DNA from: Polyangiaceae bacterium UTPRO1
Lineage (GTDB): Bacteria; Desulfobacterota; Binatia; UTPRO1
Length of the DNA stretch: 64,000 nucleotides
Direction: 5' to 3'
NCBI GenBank assembly: GCA_002050235.1
Contig: MWST01000035.1
Span: 131,693 to 195,692 of the forward strand
A program made the position numbers and the translations under genes. Positions 16,197 through 25,641 of the stretch are shown here, one piece after another (position 1 is the stretch's first letter; each line of letters starts with the position of its first letter). The notes under the pieces were generated by a model, which worked only from the letters and a program-made list of their open reading frames with translations, had not been told where the DNA came from and made no database searches.

Positions 16197-17741
16197 TCAG
16201 TGTGCCGAGTCGGACGGACGCGAGCGCAGGTAGTCGACGATCGCGGCAGCGAATGCCGGCACCGTGTACTCGCTCGGCTCGACATCGACCGTGAGCCCGC
16301 GCTCGCGCGCGGTCGCCGCCGTCACCGGGCCGATGCAGCCTACGGCGACGCCGGCAAGCACCGCGCGCAGGTCGCGACCCGGGAAGAGCCCGGCGAAGTG
16401 GGCGACCGTGCTCGAGCTCGTGAAAGTGACGAGATCCGGGCGCCGCGTACCGGCAAAGAGCGCGGGGGCGGCGGTAGCCTCCGGCGGCACGACGGTGCGG
16501 TAGGTGGCGACGTCGTCGACGAGGGCGCCGGCGGCGCGCAGGCGTTCCGGCAGCACGCTCCGCGCACCCGCTGCCCGCGCCAGGAGCACTCGGACGCCGG
16601 CAACGCCGCGGGCGACGATGGCGTCGGCAACGGCCTCGGCGCGGTACTCGCCGGGGGTGAGGGCAACGTTCAGCCCGCGCGCCGCGACGCCGGCCGCGGT
16701 CGCGGGCCCGATCGCTGCGATGGCGACGCCGGCCAGCTCCCGCACGTCACGTCCGAGCGCCCGCAGGCGCTCGAAGAACACCTCGACGCCGTGCGGGCTC
16801 GTGAGCACGAGCCACGCGTAGCGGCCGAGATCGGCGAGAGCGGCGTCGCAAGCCGCGAACGACTGCGGCGGCGCCGGCGCGATCGTCGGCAGCGACACCA
16901 CCTCCGCGCCCTCGGCCTCGAGCAGGGCAGCGAAGGCCCGGACCTGCTCACGCGGCCGCGTCACCACGATGCGGCGACCGAACAGAGGTCGCCGCTCGAA
17001 CCAGGAGAGCTCGGGCGCGAGTCCGACGACGCCGCCGATAACGACCAGCGCCGGCGGGCGGAGCGCAGCCGCAGCGACGAGTCCCGGCAAGGTTGCAACA
17101 GTGCCGCGCACGACGCGCTGGCGCGCGGTCGTGCCCCAGCGGATCGCGGCAGCGGGGGTCGCCGGATCGAGGCCAGCGGCGGTCAGGCTCGCGAGGTTGG
17201 CGGCGAGCCGCAGGACGCTCATGTAGAGGACGAGCGTCCCGCCCTGGCGCGCGAGCGCATCCCACGGCACGGCATTCGAGCCCTCGCGCTCCGCCTCATG
17301 ACCCGTAACCAGGCTCACTACCGAAGCGTGATCGCGGTGGGTGAGCGGAATCCCCGCGTAGGCCGGCGCCGCGACGGCCGCGGTGACGCCCGGCACCACC
17401 TCGAAGGGAATGCCTGCCCGGACACATGCGAGCGCCTCCTCGCCGCCGCGGCCGAAGACGAACGGATCACCGCCCTTTAGCCGCACGACCCAGCGGCCGG
17501 CCTGCGCATGCGCAAGCATCGCCGCCGTGATCTGCGTCTGCGTGAGCCGCGCCCCGGAGCCGTGCTTGCCGGTGAAAACGATCTCGCAGCTCGGCCGGGT
17601 GAGCGCGAGCAACCCAGGGGACGACAGCGCATCGTAGATGACGACGTCGGCGCCTTCGAGGCAGCGCTTGCCGTGCAGGGTCAGCAGCCCCGGATCGCCC
17701 GGCCCGGCGCCGACCAGACTCACACGGCCGGCGCCGCTCAC
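16197..17741 (-). CDS. cobA-hemD: Uroporphyrinogen-III C-methyltransferase / uroporphyrinogen-III synthase fusion
   Basis: A 514-residue two-domain enzyme. Residues about 1-245 are the SAM-dependent methyltransferase: VSLVGAGPGDPGLLTLHG, VIYDALSSPGLL, VRLKGGDPFVFGRGGEE and the GIPLTHRDHA loop. Residues about 260-510 are HemD: RRIVVTRPREQ, VLTSPHGVEVFF, FTSSSTVAHF and VGCIGPVTAATARERG. HemD cyclises hydroxymethylbilane and CobA methylates the product twice to precorrin-2 for siroheme or cobalamin. The GTG start at 17741 overlaps the hemC stop (GTGA); everything upstream in this frame is antisense-like shadow of hemC. Confidence 0.95.
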   Translation of the reverse strand: MSGAGRVSLVGAGPGDPGLLTLHGKRCLEGADVVIYDALSSPGLLALTRPSCEIVFTGKHGSGARLTQTQITAAMLAHAQAGRWVVRLKGGDPFVFGRGGEEALACVRAGIPFEVVPGVTAAVAAPAYAGIPLTHRDHASVVSLVTGHEAEREGSNAVPWDALARQGGTLVLYMSVLRLAANLASLTAAGLDPATPAAAIRWGTTARQRVVRGTVATLPGLVAAAALRPPALVVIGGVVGLAPELSWFERRPLFGRRIVVTRPREQVRAFAALLEAEGAEVVSLPTIAPAPPQSFAACDAALADLGRYAWLVLTSPHGVEVFFERLRALGRDVRELAGVAIAAIGPATAAGVAARGLNVALTPGEYRAEAVADAIVARGVAGVRVLLARAAGARSVLPERLRAAGALVDDVATYRTVVPPEATAAPALFAGTRRPDLVTFTSSSTVAHFAGLFPGRDLRAVLAGVAVGCIGPVTAATARERGLTVDVEPSEYTVPAFAAAIVDYLRSRPSDSAH

Positions 17742-18664
17742 GAACGGCTCGTGCCGGCGCGGGCGATGAGCTCGCCCGCCCCGCGCGTCAGGAGCGCCGC
17801 TGCGAGTCGGGTTCCGATCTCGACCGCCGCCGCGCACGGACCGTCGAAGGCGTCGCCCAGAATCGTGCGGCCGTCGACGGACGCCACGATCGCACGCATG
17901 CCGAGCGCGGCGCCGCGGACGGTCGCATACGCCGCGAGCGGCGTGTGGCAATCGCCTCCGATCGCAGCGAGGAAGGCGCGCTCGGCAGCGGCAGCAGCGC
18001 GCGTCGGCGCGTCGTCGAGGGCGGCGACGACGGCGCGCGTAGCAGCGTCGTCGGCGCGCACCTCGAGTGCCAGGATCCCCTGCCCGATCGCCGGCAGGAA
18101 GCGCGCTGCCGGAACCGCCACGAGACCCGAGGGTGCGAGACCGAGGCGCTCGAGCCCGGCCGCGGCCAGCAAGACGGCGTCGACCTCGCCCGCCGCGAGC
18201 TTCTTGAGGCGCGTGTCCACGTTGCCGCGCATGTCGACCACGGCGAGGTCGGGCCGGAGCGCGGCCAGCTGGGCGCGGCGGCGGAGACTCGACGTCCCGA
18301 CTCGCATGCCGGCCGGCAGGCGCTCGAGCCCGACACCGGCCGGCGAAACCACCACGTCGCGCGGATCGGCGCGCGGCGGCGTCGCGGCGAGCTCGAGGCC
18401 TGCGGGCAGGACCGCCGGCACGTCCTTCAAGGAGTGCACCGCGAGGTCGATCCGCCCGCGCAGCAGCGCCTCCTCGATCTCCTTGACGAAAAGGCCCTTG
18501 CCTCCGAGGGCAGCGAGGCTGCCGGTGGCGACGTCGCCGCTGGTGCGGATGGTCACGATCTCGACGGGCGTGCCGCGGCTCTCGATCGCCGCGGCCACCA
18601 GGCCGGACTGGCAAAGCGCGAGGGCGCTGCCGCGCGTCCCGAGACGGAGAGCCGTGCGGTTCAT
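17738..18664 (-). CDS. hemC: Porphobilinogen deaminase (hydroxymethylbilane synthase)
   Basis: A 308-residue enzyme that links four porphobilinogens into hydroxymethylbilane. Visible features are LRLGTRGSALALCQS, the catalytic aspartate in AVHSLKDVP, RVGTSSLRRRAQL, MRGNVDTRLKKL, and the dipyrromethane-attachment cysteine in IGGDCHTPL. The ATG at 18664 overlaps the hemA stop (ATGA), and the stop overlaps the next start (GTGA), so hemA-hemC-cobA/hemD are translationally chained. Confidence 0.97.
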   Translation of the reverse strand: MNRTALRLGTRGSALALCQSGLVAAAIESRGTPVEIVTIRTSGDVATGSLAALGGKGLFVKEIEEALLRGRIDLAVHSLKDVPAVLPAGLELAATPPRADPRDVVVSPAGVGLERLPAGMRVGTSSLRRRAQLAALRPDLAVVDMRGNVDTRLKKLAAGEVDAVLLAAAGLERLGLAPSGLVAVPAARFLPAIGQGILALEVRADDAATRAVVAALDDAPTRAAAAAERAFLAAIGGDCHTPLAAYATVRGAALGMRAIVASVDGRTILGDAFDGPCAAAVEIGTRLAAALLTRGAGELIARAGTSRS

Positions 18665-19971
18665 TCCGACTCCCCGGAACCGTTGGTCGTGCTCCGCTCC
18701 TGGACCCGGAGATCGAAGAGACGGCGAACGCTGGCAGCGAGATCGGGGTCGTCGGCTGCGCCCTCGCGCTTCAACGAAGCGAGCGGCGCATGCAGGATCT
18801 TGTTCACGATCGACGAGGTCAGCGCGTCCAGCAGCGCGCGATGGCGGGGCGCCGCATCCTGCAGCGACGCCAGCGCCTTTTCGAGCTCCGCCTTGCGGAT
18901 CGTCTCGACCTTCTCCCGCAGTGCCACGATCGTCGGCACGACGTCGAGACCGGCGAGCCAGCGCCCGAAGCGCTCGACCTCGTCGTCGACGATCGCCTCG
19001 GCGCGCGCCGCCTCGCGCTCGCGCTCGCCGGTGTTGTCGGCGCTCGTACGGGCGAGGTCGTCCATATCGTAGACGTAGACGTTGTCGAGGTCGTTGATCG
19101 CAGGGTCGAAGTTGCGGGGTACCGCGAGATCGATGAAGAACATCGGCCGTTGCTTGCGGGCCCGCAGGACGTCCTGAACGAGCTGCGGGCCGACGAGGTG
19201 GTCGACGGCGCCGGCGGAGCCGATGACGATGTCGGCATGCTTCAGATACTCGGCGAGACGCTCGAACGGAACCGGCAGGCCGCCGAACTCGCGCGCCAGC
19301 GCCACCGCATGGTCGAAGGTGCGCGTCGTCACCATGATGTCGCCGCTGCCGCGCGCCTGCAGGTGGCGGGCTACGAGCTGACTCATCTTGCCGGCGCCGA
19401 CGAGCATGACGGTCTTGTCCTCGAGGGTCTCGAAGATCGTGCCGGTGAGAGCCGCCGCCACCGACGCGACCGAAACCGATTTGCTCGCGATCGCGGTCTC
19501 GGTGCGGACGCGCTTCGCCACCGTGAAGGCACGATGGAACGCCTTGTGCAGCACGGGTCCCGAAGTTCCGGCCGCCGCGGCGGCAACGTACTGATTCTTC
19601 ATCTGGCCGAGGATCTGCGGCTCCCCTACGACCATGGAATCCAGGCTCGCCGCGACACGAAAGAGGTGGCGCACCGCATCGCGCCCGTGGTGGACGTAGA
19701 GGTGCGGCGCGAACGCCGAGCGTTCGAGCTCGCGGACGCGCACGAAGAAAGACTCGACGCCGGCCGCCACCATCGCTGCCGGCACCGATGTGCCCGTGAC
19801 CACCTCGACACGGTTGCAAGTGGACACGATCGCCGCCTCCTGCACGCCCGGCACCGCCTTGAGCTCGGCGAGCGCCGCCGGCAGCCCGGACGCCGGGAAA
19901 GCCAGACGCTCGCGCAGGGCTACCGGCGCGGTCCGGTGGTTCACCCCGACGATGCAGAGGCCGCGGGCCAC
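18661..19971 (-). CDS. hemA: Glutamyl-tRNA reductase
   Basis: A 436-residue enzyme making glutamate-1-semialdehyde from glutamyl-tRNA, the first step of the C5 heme pathway. The catalytic cysteine is in IVSTCNRVEVV. NHRTAPVALRERL, MVVGEPQILGQMK and the NADPH motif MLVGAGKMSQLVARHL are present, with a C-terminal dimerisation helix region. The GTG start at 19971 lies 2 bp after the ccsA-like stop. The frame is open much further upstream but that part is shadow of the ccsA-like gene. Confidence 0.96.
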   Translation of the reverse strand: MARGLCIVGVNHRTAPVALRERLAFPASGLPAALAELKAVPGVQEAAIVSTCNRVEVVTGTSVPAAMVAAGVESFFVRVRELERSAFAPHLYVHHGRDAVRHLFRVAASLDSMVVGEPQILGQMKNQYVAAAAAGTSGPVLHKAFHRAFTVAKRVRTETAIASKSVSVASVAAALTGTIFETLEDKTVMLVGAGKMSQLVARHLQARGSGDIMVTTRTFDHAVALAREFGGLPVPFERLAEYLKHADIVIGSAGAVDHLVGPQLVQDVLRARKQRPMFFIDLAVPRNFDPAINDLDNVYVYDMDDLARTSADNTGEREREAARAEAIVDDEVERFGRWLAGLDVVPTIVALREKVETIRKAELEKALASLQDAAPRHRALLDALTSSIVNKILHAPLASLKREGAADDPDLAASVRRLFDLRVQERSTTNGSGESE

Positions 19972-19973
19972 GG

Positions 19974-20795
19974 TCAGTCGAAGCTCCCTCCGTGCTTGCC
20001 TGGAAAGATCACGTGGCCGAAGACGAACGACATGAAGACCAGCGCGAAGCCGACGATGGTGACGGTCGCGGCGCGCCGCCCGCGCCAGCCTACGACCATG
20101 CGCCCCTCGAGCAGCCCGGCATAGACCAACCACGTCACCAGCGAGAAGATCTCGCGCTCGTCCCACGACCAGAAACGGCCCCAGGTGTGCTTCGCGAAGA
20201 GCGAGCCGGTGACTATGCCGAGCGTGAGCAGCGGAAACCCCCACGCGAGGGCGCGGTAGTTGAGCGCGTCGAGCGCTTCGAGCGACGGCAGGCGGCTGGC
20301 GAGGCCGCCGATCCGCTTCGTCTTCAGCTGCCGTTCGCGGACCAGGTAGACGAGGCTCACGCAGAAGGCGAGCGCGAGCACGGCGTTGCCGAGGAAGGCG
20401 ACGGCGACGTGAATGGGCAGCCAGGCGCTCCGGAGATTGGGCGGCAGCTCGCGAACGCCGGCGTAGAACGCGAACGACGCCAGCGTCACCGTGAAGGCGA
20501 GCGGCGCCATGACCGCCCCGACCGCGGGAAGATGGTAGCGCACCTGAACCCCGAGATAGACGCCGACCGTGATCCACGCGAAGAAGGAGAGCGCCTCGTA
20601 CTCCGTCGTGACGGCGGGATAGCCGGTCGCGAGCGAGCGCAGGACAATGCTCGCACCGTGCGCCACGAAGGCCACGGCGAGGCCGGCAGTGCCGATCCGG
20701 CGCGCTGCCGAGGTCAGGCTGAGGACGTGGAGGCTCGAGCCGACGGCGGCAGCCAGGTAGGCGACGAGCGCGATTTTCAACAGCAGGAGATCCAT
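19974..20795 (-). CDS. CcsA/HemX-type cytochrome c assembly membrane protein
   Basis: A 273-residue integral membrane protein with about eight hydrophobic segments. It carries the heme-handling tryptophan motif as WGRFWSWDEREIFSLVTWL and conserved histidines (HVLSLTS, WLPIHVAVAFLGN, FGHVIFPG). Members either present heme to cytochrome c (CcsA/ResC) or, as HemX next to hemA, modulate glutamyl-tRNA reductase. The position directly before hemA, 2 bp apart, favours the HemX-like role, but sequence alone does not separate the two. The ATG at 20795 begins MDLLLLKIALVAYL, a plausible first membrane helix. Confidence 0.85.
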   Translation of the reverse strand: MDLLLLKIALVAYLAAAVGSSLHVLSLTSAARRIGTAGLAVAFVAHGASIVLRSLATGYPAVTTEYEALSFFAWITVGVYLGVQVRYHLPAVGAVMAPLAFTVTLASFAFYAGVRELPPNLRSAWLPIHVAVAFLGNAVLALAFCVSLVYLVRERQLKTKRIGGLASRLPSLEALDALNYRALAWGFPLLTLGIVTGSLFAKHTWGRFWSWDEREIFSLVTWLVYAGLLEGRMVVGWRGRRAATVTIVGFALVFMSFVFGHVIFPGKHGGSFD

Positions 20796-20800
20796 GGCGC

Positions 20801-21475
20801 CTAGCCGTCCGCTCCCGCCGCGAGATCGATGCCGAGATCGGCAAGGGTCGTCCGCGTCCCCACGTGCTCGCTGAGAAGAGCGTCGATCCGTGCTGCGTCG
20901 CGGGCGCGGATCGCGTGCAGCAACGGCGTGTCGGCGAGATCCGCGAAGATCCGACCCCGCGCCGCCGCGTCGTCGCCCCCGAGCCGCTCCCGGAGTGCCC
21001 CGAGCACCCGAGCCGCCACGCCCCATTCGGCCCCGAGCGTCGCCTCGATCTCCCGCGCCAGACGCTTCGCCAGCGCCGGGCTCGCTCCGCCCGTCGACAC
21101 GGCGACGCTCAGCGGGCGACGGGTCACGACCGCCGGCACGATGAAGCCGCAAAAACGCGGCCGGTCGGCGACGTTCAGGAAAACACGCGCTGCGGCAGCT
21201 TCCGCCGCGATCGCTGCATGCACCGTCTCGTCACCGGTCGCGGCGCAGGCGAGCCACGCTCCCGCGAGATCACCGCGCCGATACGGCCGGGGGTGGTGAA
21301 CGATTCCCCGGGAATCGACGAGCTTCCGCAGCGCGCCGGCGAGGGTCGGGCTCACCACGGTCACCTGGGCTCCGGCTTCGAGAAGCGACGCGACTTTGCG
21401 GGCAGCGACCTCTCCGCCCCCGATGACGACGCATGGACGTCCACGTAGATCGAGATACGCCGGGTAGTACTGCAC
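20801..21475 (-). CDS. Precorrin-2 dehydrogenase / sirohydrochlorin ferrochelatase (CysG N-terminal type)
   Basis: A 224-residue protein of the Met8p/SirC/CysG N-terminal family. It starts with PAYLDLRGRPCVVIGGGEVAARKVASLL, an NAD-binding motif, and has VFLNVADRPRFCGFIVPA and STGGASPALAKRLAREIE, typical of the family. It oxidises precorrin-2 to sirohydrochlorin and may insert iron. With the CobA domain it completes siroheme synthesis, which implies siroheme-dependent sulfite or nitrite reduction in the cell. The start is GTG at 21475. It is the first gene of the tetrapyrrole operon, 5 bp before the ccsA-like gene. Confidence 0.92.
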   Translation of the reverse strand: MQYYPAYLDLRGRPCVVIGGGEVAARKVASLLEAGAQVTVVSPTLAGALRKLVDSRGIVHHPRPYRRGDLAGAWLACAATGDETVHAAIAAEAAAARVFLNVADRPRFCGFIVPAVVTRRPLSVAVSTGGASPALAKRLAREIEATLGAEWGVAARVLGALRERLGGDDAAARGRIFADLADTPLLHAIRARDAARIDALLSEHVGTRTTLADLGIDLAAGADG

Positions 21476-21541
21476 GTCGCGTCACCCTATTATCGGCCGC
21501 TCCGCCGCTCAAGGCGGATCGGGGCAAGATGGGCGGCAGGC

Positions 21542-22987
21542 TCAGCCCGTCGGAATCTTCAGAATCTGCCCCGCCTTGACGGAGTTGCCGCGCAGGCGGT
21601 TGGCGTCGCGCAGCTTGCGCACCGGGATCCGGTAGCGCTCGGCGATGTGCGAGAGCGTCTGCCCACGCGCCACCGTGTGCGTCTTCTCGCCGCCGCCGGC
21701 GATCGTGCCGCCGGCGCCCCGGGTGCGCGTCGCGGCGCGCGCCGAGGCGCTCTTGTCCCCGCCTCGGCGCTCATCCCCGGAGCGTGCCGCGGCGACCCGG
21801 GCAGCGGCGGCATTCTGCGCCAGGCGCTGCCGGAACGCACCTGCAGTTCCCTGCGGGATGCGCAGGAGATACCCGCGCGGCAGGTTGCCGCCCCCGAGAA
21901 AGACGTTACGGTCGACTGCCGGATTCAGCGCGGCGAGATCCGCGGGCGGTACGTCGGCGCAGCTCGCGGCGACGTGCCCCGCGAGCATCGTCGACAATTC
22001 CACCTCGTCGCCGACGAAGGGTGCATCGAATTGCAGCTCGCCGAAATGGTCCTTGTAGCTGCGCTCGACGTGGAGCGCGGCCAGAAACTCCGCGTAGAAG
22101 TTCCGCGACGCGAACCCGAATTGCGGACCGCGGTATTCCTTCACGATCCGGCCGATGTCGTCGGTTCCCGTCTCGCGCACCGCCCGCGCGATACCGGCGC
22201 GCCCGTGGTTGTAGGCGGTGATCGCGAGCGGCCAGCTCCCGAGCGCCGCGTGGTCCGCCTTCAGGTGCAGAGCCGCACCGCGCGTCGCCCGCAGCGGATC
22301 GCGGCGCTCGTCCACGACCCCGGCAATCGCCATATAGCTCCGCCCCGTCGACGGCATGAATTGCCAGATGCCGGCGGCTCCCACTTTCGAGTAGGCCTCG
22401 ATGTCGAAACACGACTCGACGAGCGGCAGGCGCGTCAGCTCGACCGGCAGGCCATGGCGGCGGAAGATCTCCTCCATGTCGGCGAGGTAGCGGCGCGAGA
22501 CACGAACGCCCTCCGCGAACCGTTCGCGCAGCCCGCGCTGGGTGCGGATACGTGCCGGGTCGGCGGCGAGCGCGAACCGTTTCGGATCCTTGTCTTTCCC
22601 GAAGAGGTCCCATACCTTCCGCTCGTCGTCGTCGAGGCCTCCGGTGTTGCCCTGGCGCGCGTCGAGGCGGAGAAGGACTTCTCGGATGCGCTCCCGCTCC
22701 CGGGCGACGGCATCGCGCTTGGCGATCTCGAGCACGAGCTCGCTCTCGCCGGCGGCCGCGCGATCGCGGAAGTCGAGGACGCTGTAGACGCGAGCGAGGT
22801 TTTCGGGATCGTGGAAGACGATCTGGTCTTTCGAGTAGACGGCGAAGATCTTCTCCCAGAACTTGACCTGGGTCCGGAGCGCGGCGGGCTCGGGGAAGAA
22901 CGGGGCCTCCTTGGCCGCACCGACGCCGGCGCCGGCAACGATCACCGCCAGCACCAGGAACGAGAGCCGTATGCTACGGGCGATCAC
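21542..22987 (-). CDS. mltD: Membrane-bound lytic murein transglycosylase D-like, with LysM domain
   Basis: A 481-residue exported enzyme that cleaves peptidoglycan glycan strands non-hydrolytically. Residues 1-25 form a signal peptide (GTG start at 22987, AGGA upstream). The SLT domain at about 185-310 carries the catalytic glutamate in RLPLVESCFD, then SKVGAAGIWQFMPSTGR and AYNHGRAGI. One LysM domain at the C-terminus (HTVARGQTLSHIAERY to the end) binds peptidoglycan; E. coli MltD has two. There is no lipobox, so it may be periplasmic rather than a lipoprotein. It is divergent from the peptide transporter genes. Confidence 0.93.
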   Translation of the reverse strand: MIARSIRLSFLVLAVIVAGAGVGAAKEAPFFPEPAALRTQVKFWEKIFAVYSKDQIVFHDPENLARVYSVLDFRDRAAAGESELVLEIAKRDAVARERERIREVLLRLDARQGNTGGLDDDERKVWDLFGKDKDPKRFALAADPARIRTQRGLRERFAEGVRVSRRYLADMEEIFRRHGLPVELTRLPLVESCFDIEAYSKVGAAGIWQFMPSTGRSYMAIAGVVDERRDPLRATRGAALHLKADHAALGSWPLAITAYNHGRAGIARAVRETGTDDIGRIVKEYRGPQFGFASRNFYAEFLAALHVERSYKDHFGELQFDAPFVGDEVELSTMLAGHVAASCADVPPADLAALNPAVDRNVFLGGGNLPRGYLLRIPQGTAGAFRQRLAQNAAAARVAAARSGDERRGGDKSASARAATRTRGAGGTIAGGGEKTHTVARGQTLSHIAERYRIPVRKLRDANRLRGNSVKAGQILKIPTG

Positions 22988-23095
22988 CAGATGTCCTCTC
23001 GTTCGCGATCACGGCCACCGATCGTATGGCACGACGAAAAAAAGAGTCAACGCGGTTTCGGCGCTGCCCCGCTACGCGGGCGGCTCGCGAGCGCC

Positions 23096-24691
23096 ATGCG
23101 TGCGGCGCTCACGGGGTTGTTGCTCTGCGCATTGTCATGCAGCCGTCCCGCCGCCACCGCCGCTCCGCCCGGCACCGTGGTGATCGCGCTCGAGAGCGCA
23201 CCCGCCGCGCTCGACCCGCGCTTCACCACCGATGCCAACTCGGCGCTGGTCGCGGATCTGGTGAGCGACGGCCTCACGGCCGGCGACGAGCGCGGAGAGC
23301 CGGTGCCCGCGCTCGCAGAGTGGCAGCACCCGTCGCCGCTCGAATGGCAGTTCACACTGCGTGCGAACGTGCGCTTCCACGACGGAACGCCGCTCACCGC
23401 CGCGGACGTGGCCGCCACCTACCGCTCGGTTCTCGATCCGACGATGGGCTCACCCAAGCGCGAGGCGTTCGCGGCCATCGCTGCAATCGAGGCGCCCGAT
23501 CCGCTCACCGTCGTCTTCCGGCTGCGCGAAGTGTCAGCGTCGTTCCTGGAGAGCACGAGCCTCGGGATCATGCCGGCGCACCTGGCCGCCGACGGTCCGA
23601 TCGCCCCGGCAGCGGTCGTCGGCAGCGGGCCGTTCCGGGTTGCCGAGATACTCGACGGCGGCGGCGTCGAGCTCGCGGCATGGAGGGATGCGCCGGACGG
23701 CGCGCCGCGGCTCGCGCGCGTGCGCTTCCGCGTCGTGCCGGACGGGGTGGTGCGCGCCCTCGAGCTCGCCAACGGCAGTGTCCACCTCGTCCAGAACGCC
23801 CTCGATCCCGATCTCCTGCCGTGGCTGGCGGCGCGCCCCGAGCTCGAGCTCATCATCTCGCCGGGAACCACGTTCCAGTACCTCGGTCTCAACCTCCGCG
23901 ATCCGCGCCTCGCCGACCGCCGCGTGCGCACCGCGCTCGCGGCCGGCATCGATCGCAACGCGATCGTCCGCCATGTGCTGCGCGACACCGCGACCGCTGC
24001 GACCGGCCTGCTGCCGCCGGCTCACTGGGCCTATACGGGCGACGTGGCGCAGCATCCCTACGACCCGGCCCGTGCCGCCGCGCTGCTCGAGCGGGCGGGC
24101 CTCGGGCGCGCCGCTAGCGCCGCACACCGGCGCTTCTCCTACAAGACCTCGACGGTCGAGCTCCGGCGCCGCATCGCCGAGGTGTTCCAGCACGACCTCG
24201 CCGGCCTCGGCCTCGGTCTCGACATCCGCAGCTACGAGTGGGCGACCTTCTACGACGACATCAAGCGCGGCAATTTCGAGCTCTACGCGCTCGCCTGGGT
24301 CGGCGTCCGGGATCCCGACATCTACTTCCGGATGTTCCACTCGACGATGCAGCCGCCGGCGGGCGTGAACCGCGGCGGCTACGCGAGCCCGGCGATGGAC
24401 CGGCTCGTCGCCGCCGCGCGTGCCACCGAGGACCGGGCCGAGCGCCGCCGCCTCTACGCGGAGGTGCAGCGCCTCGCCGCCGAGGATCTGCCCATAATCC
24501 CGCTCTGGTGGGCCGAGAACGTCGTCGTCAAAAGCCGCACCCTGCGCGGCTTCGTCCCGGCCCCGAACGGCAGCCTGCGCTCGCTGGCGACGGCGACGTT
24601 CGCGGCGCCGGCGCCGTCGACGGCCGTCAGCAGCGCGCGCGGCCCGGCGCCGGCCACGACGGCATGGCCTCCCCACAGCTATTTCCGCTAA
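23096..24691 (+). CDS. Peptide ABC transporter substrate-binding lipoprotein (DppA/OppA family)
   Basis: A 531-residue family 5 extracellular solute-binding protein. The start MRAALTGLLLCALSC gives a lipoprotein signal with the lipobox cysteine at residue 15. Family features include NVRFHDGTPLTAADVAATYR, the GSGPFRV turn and FQYLGLNLRDPRLADRRVRTALAAGIDR. It captures peptides or other small ligands at the outer face of the membrane. The frame is open far upstream opposite mltD, but the lipoprotein signal fixes the start at 23096. The permease genes follow after 11 bp. Confidence 0.92.
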   Translation: MRAALTGLLLCALSCSRPAATAAPPGTVVIALESAPAALDPRFTTDANSALVADLVSDGLTAGDERGEPVPALAEWQHPSPLEWQFTLRANVRFHDGTPLTAADVAATYRSVLDPTMGSPKREAFAAIAAIEAPDPLTVVFRLREVSASFLESTSLGIMPAHLAADGPIAPAAVVGSGPFRVAEILDGGGVELAAWRDAPDGAPRLARVRFRVVPDGVVRALELANGSVHLVQNALDPDLLPWLAARPELELIISPGTTFQYLGLNLRDPRLADRRVRTALAAGIDRNAIVRHVLRDTATAATGLLPPAHWAYTGDVAQHPYDPARAAALLERAGLGRAASAAHRRFSYKTSTVELRRRIAEVFQHDLAGLGLGLDIRSYEWATFYDDIKRGNFELYALAWVGVRDPDIYFRMFHSTMQPPAGVNRGGYASPAMDRLVAAARATEDRAERRRLYAEVQRLAAEDLPIIPLWWAENVVVKSRTLRGFVPAPNGSLRSLATATFAAPAPSTAVSSARGPAPATTAWPPHSYFR

Positions 24692-24702
24692 GAGCCCGCT
24701 CG

Positions 24703-25641
24703 ATGCTGCGTCTCGCGCTCGGTCGTCTCGTCCTCACGCTGCCGACCATGTTGGCGGCGGCGACGCTCGTGTTTCTCATGCTCCACCTCGTTCCCGGCGA
24801 TCCGGTCGACGTCATGCTCGGCGAAAGCACGCAAGCTGCGGATCGGGCTGCGCTGCGTCGGACGCTCGGCCTCGATCGGCCCCTCGCGACCCAATACGGC
24901 GCCTTCCTCCTCGGGCTCGTACGCGGTGATCTCGGGCGCTCGCTCGTGCAGGGCACGGCCGTCGCCGAGCTCGTCGCGGCGCGCTTCCCCGCGACCGCCG
25001 AGCTCACCATCGCCGCGCTCGCCGTTGCCTTGGCGCTCGCTTTCCCGCTCGGACTCGCCGCAGCGGCACGACCGGGCACCTGGCTGGACCGCGGCTCGAT
25101 CGGCCTCGCCCTTCTCGGCGTCTCGGTGCCGAGCTTCTGGCTCGGGCCGATGCTCATCCTCCTGCTCTCCATCCATTGGCGGTGGCTGCCGGTATCCGGG
25201 CGCGGCACGTGGGCGCATCTCGTGCTGCCGGCGTGCACGCTCGGATTCGGCATGGCGGCGATCCTGACCCGCATGACACGCGCCAGCGTCCTCGAATGCC
25301 TCGGTGAAGACTACGTAAGGACGGCGCGCGCCAAGGGGGTGGGCCGCCTCGCCATCCTGACGCGCCACGCGCTCCGCAACGCGCTCGGGCCGGTGGTCAC
25401 GATCCTCGGCCTCCAGTTCGGCGCCCTCCTCGCCGGCACCGTCATCACCGAGACCATCTTCGCGTGGCCCGGCATCGGCCGCCTCTTGATCGACGCGATC
25501 AATCAACGCGACTATCCGGTGGTGCAGGGTTGCGTTCTGGTGATCGCGGCCTGCTTCGTGATCGCGAACGCGCTCGCCGACGTCGTCAACGCCTGGCTCG
25601 ACCCGCGCAGCGGCGCCGCGGCCGCGCGCAGCAACGGCTGA
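24703..25641 (+). CDS. Peptide ABC transporter permease, DppB/OppB type
   Basis: A 312-residue inner-membrane permease with about six membrane helices. It has the N-terminal FLMLHLVPGDPVDVML stretch typical of DppB/OppB, GLDRPLATQYG, and the EAA cytoplasmic loop DYVRTARAKGVG that docks the ATPase, then TETIFAWPGIGRLLIDAI. It forms the channel with the next gene. Its stop overlaps the next start by one base (TGATG). Confidence 0.94.
   Translation: MLRLALGRLVLTLPTMLAAATLVFLMLHLVPGDPVDVMLGESTQAADRAALRRTLGLDRPLATQYGAFLLGLVRGDLGRSLVQGTAVAELVAARFPATAELTIAALAVALALAFPLGLAAAARPGTWLDRGSIGLALLGVSVPSFWLGPMLILLLSIHWRWLPVSGRGTWAHLVLPACTLGFGMAAILTRMTRASVLECLGEDYVRTARAKGVGRLAILTRHALRNALGPVVTILGLQFGALLAGTVITETIFAWPGIGRLLIDAINQRDYPVVQGCVLVIAACFVIANALADVVNAWLDPRSGAAAARSNG

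Noticed and set aside
16197..18614. A single 805-residue protein including CobA-HemD
   Set aside because: The first 290 codons are out-of-frame shadow of hemC; the GTGA overlap marks the real start at 17741.
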